A stretch of DNA of 64,000 nt from Flavobacterium degerlachei (GTDB lineage Bacteria; Bacteroidota; Bacteroidia; Flavobacteriales; Flavobacteriaceae), in NCBI RefSeq assembly GCF_900106645.1, contig NZ_FNMV01000014.1:57024-121023 (forward strand), given 5' to 3'. The translations under genes were made by a program, and so were the position numbers. The notes below the pieces were generated by a model that did not search any database, was not told where the DNA came from, and saw nothing but the letters and a program-made list of their open reading frames with translations. Position 1 is the stretch's first letter. Each line of letters opens with the position of its first letter. Of the stretch, positions 1 to 7,619 are shown piece by piece.

Positions 1-2380
1 CAGAATCAATTTCTAAATGCTTTTTAAAAAGTAATTTATCCAAATATTGATAATCAAAAGGGCCTTTGAATTTAACGAATTTTATAAAAGTGTTTATCTT
101 CTTATACAACTCATTCAAATTGTCTTCCGGCAATTTAAAATATGTTAAAACTAAACAAATATTATCTAATTGTTTTAGGATTTTGATTCTAAAATTATAA
201 TCTGAACTTAATCGAGAAACTACAGTTTTGTTTTCTAAAGGCGTACTTTTAAATTTACTTGAAGTTGTTGTTACAGACTCTAAAAAGTTTGAAATGCTAG
301 AAAAAATTTCTTGAATACTTTCTTCTGAAATTTCAATATTTTCAAGTTTATTTTCTCTTATAAAAGAGTCCAATTTAGCTGTTTCTGCATATTCAATAAT
401 TTCTTTTATTAAAAAATGATTGTAATTTTTCATGTGTGAAGTAACAAAGAAACTATGCTCCAATTTATTTTCAACAAATTTCATCGAATATGCCACTATA
501 AAAGCATTAATTGATTTTTGAATTGCTTTGGTTATACGAGAATATCCGTTGACATTAATAAAGTTTAGATCTCTATAATTCTCTAATTTTATAATTGATT
601 TGTACAAGTTGTTAATATCGTTGTTGGAACTTCCTCCACCTTGTTCGATTAATTTTTTAGTTTCAGGTATTTTCTGATAATTTTCATCTATTTCATCACA
701 TAAATTTTGCATATAGATTCCGCTTCTAATTTCTCTTAGAAGTTCATATACTTTTTCATCTACCAAGTATTTAACTTTGTATAATTCCTTATCTAAATCT
801 ATGTTTCTTATGAATTTTTTTACAATCTCATATTCTTTTTCCTTAACATAATCTTCATAAAAAAAATTTGACCATTTGCCCAGCCAATATACATTGTAAA
901 TAGCTATAAAGCTGACTTCGAATTTTTTTTGTTTATTAGCTTTATAATAGATTTGCTGATAAGCTAAAAACGACTTAAAATTGTAGTTTAATTTATAAAG
1001 GGAGTTTGCGTAGTTTAAGTCGTCGAATAAATCGGTTGATATTGTAATTACATATTTTTCAATTTTACTTATTACTTCTGAATATTTGTAATTGTTAAGA
1101 TTACAACTCATACAGTCACAATCGAAATCTAATTGTATTTTTGATTCTAAAGAAATTAAACTACCCTCTAAGTAACTATAATTCCCAAAGGAATCAGAAT
1201 TTAGTTTTGGTACCGCAATATGATAAACTCCCGAATACATTAATCTTTTTAAACAATAAACAATTTTCTCTTTTTGAATTTCATTAAAAAAAGCGTCTTC
1301 TTTTCCCTGAAACTTATGAATAAGATTATACAACTCATCATTAAAACAAATAAATATGTTGTCTCTAATGTTCATTGTTGATTTTGTATTTTTGTTTAAC
1401 GGATATAAGTTGGATAAAAAATTTTTGGGCAATACTCTGAAGTGATGAAACTTTTTAAAAGTATTATATATTTCATCAATAACTTGATTTTCTGTTAAAA
1501 CAACACCAAGATTGTTTTTGTATTTGTCTAAATTGAATTCATTCAGGTAATTTAATAATTTATATGCTCTAGAACTATAGGGCCTTAGATTTATCTGTTT
1601 ATCGTCAAAAAAGCTTTCCAAATTCGGTATTTCCTTTTCTGCCTGACCATAATTAATGATATTGATTCCTAGGTTTTTGTAGTACATTTTCTCAGATTCT
1701 GAGATTAAGTTTGTTAAATCTAATAAGTAAGCTCTTTGATGGTGTTTTTTCAAGATATACTGTACATCACGACTTAACAATTTGAGGTTTATATCCGAAA
1801 AACTATAACCTACAAAAAGTATTACTTTATTACTGAACAGCGATTTTACAAAAATCTCTTTGAGAGTATTCGTCTTTGAAAATTCTAAATAATCGGTTTC
1901 TTTTAATACAATATTATGATTTTCAAAATCGCCATGGTATTTAATAATCAGATTTTTATATTTTGCATAAGGCAAATCCTCGTCTTTTACAACCAATGAA
2001 AAAGGGAGACCTTCATTTTCTATATATTGTTCGAAAAAATTATCATAGTTTGTTGTAACTATATGTTGCGGATTCAATTGAAAAATCAGCTCGTGTAACG
2101 GATTGTATTTGTTGGAGCTATTATCGTAGATAAGACTTTTGATTATGTCATAATACTCTTTTTCGCCTTTTTCATTGTACAGCAATTGAGCAATTTTCAA
2201 TGAATCTGTTTCTTTTGAAGCATCAAAATTCAACTTTGATTTTATGCCTTTCAATAAATCATCCCAAATGGGAAGCCCCGATTCGACAGAAATACCAGAA
2301 CCTGCAAAGACAACTAATTTATCGTTAATCATGGCTTCCTTTAGAAAAGCAATTTTATTTATAATTTCTTTATTGTTCAT
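1..2380 (-). CDS. SIR2-domain protein, partial (C-terminus off the left edge)
   Basis: An open frame of about 793 codons starts at the ATG at 2380 and is still open at base 1. The N-terminus has the SIR2 nucleotide-binding signature FAGSGISVESGLPIW (residues 25-39), then TTNYDNFFEQ, KYHGDFENH and FVGYSFSDIN, which are typical of the SIR2_2 family found in many anti-phage proteins that degrade NAD+. A cysteine cluster CDCMSC lies near residue 423. The long C-terminal part is helical and I do not recognise it. The gene lies 66 bp downstream of the GIY-YIG gene on the same strand, so it may be the last gene of the restriction-like operon or a separate defence gene. SIR2 domain: confident. NADase or defence role: inference. 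Confidence 0.82.
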   Translation of the reverse strand, partial: MNNKEIINKIAFLKEAMINDKLVVFAGSGISVESGLPIWDDLLKGIKSKLNFDASKETDSLKIAQLLYNEKGEKEYYDIIKSLIYDNSSNKYNPLHELIFQLNPQHIVTTNYDNFFEQYIENEGLPFSLVVKDEDLPYAKYKNLIIKYHGDFENHNIVLKETDYLEFSKTNTLKEIFVKSLFSNKVILFVGYSFSDINLKLLSRDVQYILKKHHQRAYLLDLTNLISESEKMYYKNLGINIINYGQAEKEIPNLESFFDDKQINLRPYSSRAYKLLNYLNEFNLDKYKNNLGVVLTENQVIDEIYNTFKKFHHFRVLPKNFLSNLYPLNKNTKSTMNIRDNIFICFNDELYNLIHKFQGKEDAFFNEIQKEKIVYCLKRLMYSGVYHIAVPKLNSDSFGNYSYLEGSLISLESKIQLDFDCDCMSCNLNNYKYSEVISKIEKYVITISTDLFDDLNYANSLYKLNYNFKSFLAYQQIYYKANKQKKFEVSFIAIYNVYWLGKWSNFFYEDYVKEKEYEIVKKFIRNIDLDKELYKVKYLVDEKVYELLREIRSGIYMQNLCDEIDENYQKIPETKKLIEQGGGSSNNDINNLYKSIIKLENYRDLNFINVNGYSRITKAIQKSINAFIVAYSMKFVENKLEHSFFVTSHMKNYNHFLIKEIIEYAETAKLDSFIRENKLENIEISEESIQEIFSSISNFLESVTTTSSKFKSTPLENKTVVSRLSSDYNFRIKILKQLDNICLVLTYFKLPEDNLNELYKKINTFIKFVKFKGPFDYQYLDKLLFKKHLEIDS

Positions 2381-2446
2381 GATAACTTTTATTATTATAA
2401 ATTAATTTAATCGTTTGTTTTACTGGTATTTATTGATTTGTTAAAG

Positions 2447-3640
2447 CTATTTTTTTGAAATGATACAACTTACCTCATCATAACTATACTTCACAACCTC
2501 TCCGCTAATAATCAATTCAATAGCTTGTTCTATAACATCAATAGGTGCTATGAACCATTCTCTGGGTGTGTGTCGTCTTTTTTTCTCGTCAAAAATATCA
2601 ACGTTCAAACAGGATTTGCCGAAGAAATTATGAAGTAATTGTTCCAGTTTTTGTGGATTCATATTGTAACATTTCCAAGAAGTTATAATTTTTACCTGCG
2701 CCATTAAATAGGTGGGGTCTTTTTCTGCATTTTTGATTCTTTCTTCTACTTCCACTTTAGAATATCCAATTTTGTATAAATTATCAATTTCGGTTATTCT
2801 ATCGTCTCTGCTTTTGGAACGAAGGACATAAATATAACCTGCAGCTTCATCTTCTTCGGTAATCGCACTAAATTTTTCAATGAAGCTTTCGTTTACTTTT
2901 TCTATGTTCTCCGACACTACTTTACCATTGGCATACAATATCTTTTCAACAGAACGCTTCAGCATATTGGAATGGGTGCCATTTTCAAAAATACATTTGG
3001 TTCGTCCATCTTCCCGAACTCTAGTACCGTCTTTCTTGTAATGGTCTTTCCTGTCAATGTTAATTTCTTCTAGTAAAAATAAAACTCCATTATGAACATA
3101 ATAGGTTTCTTCTCGAAGATTACCCATTTTGAAATCCACGAGTTTTCTCTTTCCAGTGGCTAAATCAGATTGAATTTCTTTAAATAATGATTCATATTTA
3201 TCAAAATCTTTTACAGGCTTTCGTTTCGCAACAAAATCTGTCGCCATTCTTTCCTCTGTTTTTGGTGTGTGTTTGAAATCAAACAGATCAGTATCGTCCT
3301 CCAACAAATCAAAACTATCATCATTAAAAATATCATCAATTGAATTAATTTCTTTTGGTTCCAATTTTAATAAACCATGAATATCCTGCTCTTCTAAAGA
3401 TTCCATTTTTTCTATATCGGATCGAATGCTTTTTAATCTAGAATAGAGTTGAAATTCTGATATATTAGCCGGATTGGGTTGAGGTTCTCGATTGTATTGC
3501 ACAAAGAAATCATTCACTTCACTGAAAGAAGCAGATAGCCGTTCGTCTGCATTTCGTATAGTTGAAACTTTAGGTTTGACATTTAGAATGTCAAATTGAT
3601 CGTTTGCAAAAATATCCTCTAAGGTTTGAAATTTATCCAT
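2447..3640 (-). CDS. GIY-YIG (T5orf172/DUF-type) nuclease-like protein, YeeC-like
   Basis: 397 aa. The C-terminal third is a GIY-YIG domain of the T5orf172 type: GYIYVLRS (268-275), LYKIGYSK (288-295), Arg301, then Glu333 in KLEQLLHNFF and a final REWF motif (360-363). The N-terminal 250 residues are acidic and unrecognised; a DIFANDQFD-like motif recurs as DIFNDDSFD, so there may be a short internal repeat. Its start overlaps the end of the helicase gene by 8 bp, a sign of translational coupling. Helicase plus T5orf172 protein plus MmeI-like methyltransferase is the composition of the B. subtilis yeeABC operon. It is probably the nuclease subunit of a restriction-like system (inference). Confidence 0.82.
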   Translation of the reverse strand: MDKFQTLEDIFANDQFDILNVKPKVSTIRNADERLSASFSEVNDFFVQYNREPQPNPANISEFQLYSRLKSIRSDIEKMESLEEQDIHGLLKLEPKEINSIDDIFNDDSFDLLEDDTDLFDFKHTPKTEERMATDFVAKRKPVKDFDKYESLFKEIQSDLATGKRKLVDFKMGNLREETYYVHNGVLFLLEEINIDRKDHYKKDGTRVREDGRTKCIFENGTHSNMLKRSVEKILYANGKVVSENIEKVNESFIEKFSAITEEDEAAGYIYVLRSKSRDDRITEIDNLYKIGYSKVEVEERIKNAEKDPTYLMAQVKIITSWKCYNMNPQKLEQLLHNFFGKSCLNVDIFDEKKRRHTPREWFIAPIDVIEQAIELIISGEVVKYSYDEVSCIISKK

Positions 3641-5573
3641 TTGTATTGGCCATTCGTTTTCTTTTTTCCTCTTTCAAGTAAATAATACATTCTGCCATTC
3701 TTCTTTCTAAAGGGTCGTTTGCATTTAGACTTGGTTCTTTGTCATACATTTTCTTGAACTCTATAATCTTTGGCCATAAAATTTTAGCTTCTTCAAAGTC
3801 CATTTTTATTCTTGTGGCTTCAATGGTGTCCTGAATAATTTTCAACACTTTTGTCGTTACGGATTTCGAAAGGATTTCAAAAGCTTTTTGGAATGGATTA
3901 ATCGTGTCAATCAGGTCGATATGTAAATCCTCTATGTTTACAAATTTATCTGCCATTCTGATAAATCTTTGGTCTCCTACTTCTTTTATTTCACCCGATT
4001 TGATGACTGAATCCACTACCACATATTGACGGATTTCCTCAATTTCTTCGTCTGATAATTCCGGGTATTTAATTCTGATAATTTTTGGAATCAAAACTTT
4101 GTTAATTACTGCGGGATCTATGTTTCCCGGCATCGCTTTCAGCATGGAATCGTCTTGTAAAATGGATGCTTTCAAATCATTCAAATCCGATTCTACAATA
4201 TCTTTTACCCTCTTTGAGCTTGGCGCTTTAAATCCTCTTATTTTTATTTCACCTGGCTTAGCCTCTTCGTCATCATTATCCAATCTTGTTTTGAATTTGA
4301 AGTTGGGAGCCAATACCTGCTCCATCAACAAGGATGCTGTAATAGCTTTCAGCATATTATTGGTGGCCACTTTTACATCATCCTGAATGGCTTCTGGACT
4401 GGCAATAAGATTGGTGAATTGGGCATGTGTTTTATTGTTGCTATCTCTGGTGCAACGACCAATTATTTGGATTATCTCTGTTAATGAACCTCGATACCCC
4501 ACCGTTAAAGCGTGCTCGCAAAAAGGCCAGTCAAAACCCTCTTTTGCCATACCTAGCGCAATGATTAAATCCATATCATCAACTTCTTTGCTATTTCGCA
4601 GGTAGTTTACAATCTTGTCTCGTTCTCTGGAACTGTCTTCGACTAAATCAGCTACTTTTAATAGTTTACCATCACTGTGTCGTTTGATATGAATGACACC
4701 GGTATCGGAATCTTGCTTGATTACATCCCCAATGGCATCTAAAATGAAATTGACTTCATTGTGCTTGTCTTTGGTAGATTCTCCTGAATTTACATTTGGA
4801 ATATGGAGAATTGTTTTTTTATCGGTATCGAGTACATTCAATATCGCCGAAGTATATTTTCCAGTATAGAAATGATAACCAATTCCCAATGATTTCAGGA
4901 AGTTGTAGCCGTTCAACTGTTCGTAATAATTGTAGGTTACTTTGGTAAACTTGGCTTCGTTTTCGGGCGTTAAAATAGGTACGCTGTCTCCTCTAAAATA
5001 AGAACCGGTCATCGCTACAATATGAGCCGAAGATTTGCTCATTATCGATTTTAATAATGCCCCCAATCTGTTATTAGCATCGGCAGAAACGTGATGAAAT
5101 TCATCTATGGCCAAAAGTGTGTTGTTGAATTTTGCGTCGTCCAATTCCTCACAAGCAAAGCGTAAAGTGGCGTGCGTACAGATTAAAAGTTGCTCCTCAC
5201 TATCCATAAATTTATGGAATGCTTTTACTTTACTCTTGCTACCATCATCACCAGGCGTACAAAGATTGTAATTGTCGTTTGGTTCCCAGTTGGCAAAAAA
5301 GCCATTTTTTTTCAAATCAGTTTTAGAAAATGAACTACCAATAGATCGTTCAGGAACGGCTACAATTACTTTTTTGATGCCTTGATTTACTAATTTATCT
5401 AATGCCAAGAACATCAGAGCACGGGATTTTCCCGAAGCTGGAGGTGCTTTTAATAATAAATACTGTGCATCACGTGATTCAAAAGCACGAGTTTGCATTT
5501 CTCGCATTCCCATCGTATTAATTTTAGTGCTATTTCCTGTTTTCTGGTAGTTTACATTTACTATATCTGGCAT
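3633..5573 (-). CDS. DEAD/DEAH-type helicase, YeeB-like
   Basis: 646 aa superfamily 2 helicase. Motif I is APPASGKS (43-50), motif II is DEFH (157-160), motif III is TGSY (189-192), followed by GMAKEGFDWP (341-350) and motif VI IGRCTRD (371-377). The last 230 residues have no recognised domain. It overlaps the downstream GIY-YIG gene by 8 bp and lies 168 bp after the Bro-N gene. With the MmeI-like methyltransferase 2 kb upstream it forms a methylase/helicase/nuclease set like B. subtilis YeeABC. The likely role is ATP-driven DNA translocation or strand separation during restriction (inference). The helicase assignment is firm. Confidence 0.88.
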   Translation of the reverse strand: MPDIVNVNYQKTGNSTKINTMGMREMQTRAFESRDAQYLLLKAPPASGKSRALMFLALDKLVNQGIKKVIVAVPERSIGSSFSKTDLKKNGFFANWEPNDNYNLCTPGDDGSKSKVKAFHKFMDSEEQLLICTHATLRFACEELDDAKFNNTLLAIDEFHHVSADANNRLGALLKSIMSKSSAHIVAMTGSYFRGDSVPILTPENEAKFTKVTYNYYEQLNGYNFLKSLGIGYHFYTGKYTSAILNVLDTDKKTILHIPNVNSGESTKDKHNEVNFILDAIGDVIKQDSDTGVIHIKRHSDGKLLKVADLVEDSSRERDKIVNYLRNSKEVDDMDLIIALGMAKEGFDWPFCEHALTVGYRGSLTEIIQIIGRCTRDSNNKTHAQFTNLIASPEAIQDDVKVATNNMLKAITASLLMEQVLAPNFKFKTRLDNDDEEAKPGEIKIRGFKAPSSKRVKDIVESDLNDLKASILQDDSMLKAMPGNIDPAVINKVLIPKIIRIKYPELSDEEIEEIRQYVVVDSVIKSGEIKEVGDQRFIRMADKFVNIEDLHIDLIDTINPFQKAFEILSKSVTTKVLKIIQDTIEATRIKMDFEEAKILWPKIIEFKKMYDKEPSLNANDPLERRMAECIIYLKEEKRKRMANTNG

Positions 5574-5741
5574 GGCTTGTTTCTTGAAGTTTGTCTAAGT
5601 TCGTCTAAAGTGTTTTTTATCTATACCTATTTTAGACAAACTTTTTCCAAATAGGTTTTCTGTTGGTTCTTTTATATAAGGGCTTTATCTCTTGTAATTT
5701 TAGCTAATTAGGTAGATCTAAAATAGTTGGATTTTCATCCC

Positions 5742-6566
5742 TCAATCAATTTTTTCTTGCTTCTCTGGCGGTAAAAAATTTTCTCCAGTTACCACGCTTT
5801 TTCCTGTTTTGTCCTCTAGAGCTATTCTAGCATTTTTAGCAATAGCGCCACCTTTTTTACCTGCTTTTGCATTTTCGGGCACTCCTTTAGCTTTATCATT
5901 TTCGGCTATTTGTCTTGTGGATAGTTCTGCAAGGGCCGTAAAGATTAATTCGGCTTCGCTCATATGATCTCTCAAATTTTGAGATTTTAATCCTTTTACT
6001 TCTTTGTGATTTTTTACTGTTAAACCCGTCCATTCCTTATGAATGATATTGGTTAGTATGGCGAAATCTTTTTTTTCTTCCACACCGCTTTCTTTCCAAT
6101 AATCGGTTAATTTGTTTCGGGTTTCTTGACCCATCATTCTTTGCTGAATCCATTTTTCGCTTCTGCCGTATTGTTTCCAGTTTTCTCTGGCTCGGTCTAT
6201 ACTTTGTTCGGGATCGGCAATTTCTTTTATTCTTTCATAGCCTACTTTAGCCAACCATTGTTTGAAAGGTTCGGCTTTTGGCGACGGAATAGATTGAATT
6301 AATCTTAGCAGTGCTTCGGTATCAGCGGTATCAGTAATTCTATTTTTACCATCATCAGCAAGCATTTTCAACCGTACGATTTTATCGTACACTTCACTTC
6401 CTTCTTTGGTCAACTTCTTTTTTAAATCGCTCCAATATCTTTTTGGCACTGAGCTTCCTGTTAGAATAGCAATGACATCAATAACCGAAAAATACCAAAT
6501 TTCCTTTTCGGCATCATAATGGCTTCGTACTTTTTTATCTTCAAATAGTTTGATTTCATTTTCCAT
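5742..6566 (-). CDS. Bro-N family protein (phage antirepressor-like, DinD-like C-terminus)
   Basis: 274 aa. The N-terminal 120 residues match the Bro-N domain as found in Bacteroidota proteins: IWYFSVIDVIAILTGS, then RYWSDLKKKL, then DTEALLRLIQSIPSPKAEPF. The middle has KVGYERIKEIADPEQSIDRA and the tail has KGGAIAKNARIALEDKTGK, matching a common full-length family often annotated as phage antirepressor or DNA-damage-inducible protein D-like. These are DNA-binding regulators carried by phages and defence loci. Here it is inserted between methyltransferase and helicase in the same direction, so it may control or moderate the restriction-like operon (inference). Confidence 0.85.
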   Translation of the reverse strand: MENEIKLFEDKKVRSHYDAEKEIWYFSVIDVIAILTGSSVPKRYWSDLKKKLTKEGSEVYDKIVRLKMLADDGKNRITDTADTEALLRLIQSIPSPKAEPFKQWLAKVGYERIKEIADPEQSIDRARENWKQYGRSEKWIQQRMMGQETRNKLTDYWKESGVEEKKDFAILTNIIHKEWTGLTVKNHKEVKGLKSQNLRDHMSEAELIFTALAELSTRQIAENDKAKGVPENAKAGKKGGAIAKNARIALEDKTGKSVVTGENFLPPEKQEKID

Positions 6567-6625
6567 ATCTATTTAATATTTTTTGGCAAAGTTTAAATAA
6601 TTATTCCTGTCGTTCAATGCTATTT

Positions 6626-7558
6626 CTAAGTACTAAATTCTTCATCAATTTCTATTATCATCGATTTTAATTCATCAAAATGAGATTTCAATGCATCGAT
6701 AAATATTTGTAATTCCATTTCATCTTCAATTCTATCTTTTATCAAATCTCGGTTTAATCTATCAAATAAATAATCAAGCATTTTTGTGTTTAGTTCAATT
6801 CCAGGTAATGCGGCTAAACTAGAATATCTGTCGATAATGCCTTGTTTTATAGAATTATATATTTTGAAAATCATATCAAAATTAATCTTAACAAGAGGGA
6901 AATAATCGCTACAATCCTCATAAAGTTTTGAAAAATGATAGTCAATCGTTCTAGGTACGATGTCTATTAGTTTTTTTTCTTTAAACTTGTTCATATGGCT
7001 ATCAAATTCAGATTTAAGTTTTTCCATTGTATTATTTAAAATTTCATTCAATAATTTATTTTGGATTTCAATACAGCTTAAAATATTAACTTCCTCAAAC
7101 TTGGTGTCTCCTTTAGATTTTGGAAATAGGGAAATCATTTCAAATCCTTCTTTTTTGATAGAACCTCTAGTTATATGATGAAATGATTTTCCTTTCCCTC
7201 TGTCGGTTGGATGTCCAATTGAATTATTTCTATTTTCTCTTATATTGTATAATTCCGGATATTCTTCTTTGAAATTTATGTCTTGTTCAAATAAAGCTTT
7301 ATTAAGGTTTACAAGAGCATCTTGCTGTAAATTTAATGCCTGAAGAATCCCATAAACATATAAATATCCGTTTGTATTGGAGCTGAATTCCGATAAGTTA
7401 GTATAATCGTTAATTGCAATTTGTGAATCTTCGATTACATCTAGAGAAGCCCACAATCTATTCCAGATGATTTTATCTTGTAGCAACAATTCTCTTTTCC
7501 AAGGATGATTGCATATTTCTCTTATTTCTTCGAATATATTTTCTATCATTATTTTCAA
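6626..7558 (-). CDS. Hypothetical protein with a HEPN-like RxxxxxH motif
   Basis: 310 aa, helical, no signal peptide or membrane segment. ENRNNSIGHPTDRGKG (about residues 108-123) carries an Arg-x5-His motif in a helix, as in HEPN-type ribonucleases and their inactive relatives. The rest is not recognised. It starts 61 bp after the methyltransferase stop and ends 60 bp before the Bro-N gene, so it is almost certainly co-transcribed with the YeeABC-like genes. A HEPN fold would fit an abortive or regulatory component, but that rests on one short motif. Confidence 0.6.
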   Translation of the reverse strand: MKIMIENIFEEIREICNHPWKRELLLQDKIIWNRLWASLDVIEDSQIAINDYTNLSEFSSNTNGYLYVYGILQALNLQQDALVNLNKALFEQDINFKEEYPELYNIRENRNNSIGHPTDRGKGKSFHHITRGSIKKEGFEMISLFPKSKGDTKFEEVNILSCIEIQNKLLNEILNNTMEKLKSEFDSHMNKFKEKKLIDIVPRTIDYHFSKLYEDCSDYFPLVKINFDMIFKIYNSIKQGIIDRYSSLAALPGIELNTKMLDYLFDRLNRDLIKDRIEDEMELQIFIDALKSHFDELKSMIIEIDEEFST

Positions 7559-7619
7559 TTATCCACGAGTTTTATGTATGGAAATTTTTTAACAGAAAGA
7601 CCTCAATCCCTCAATGAAG

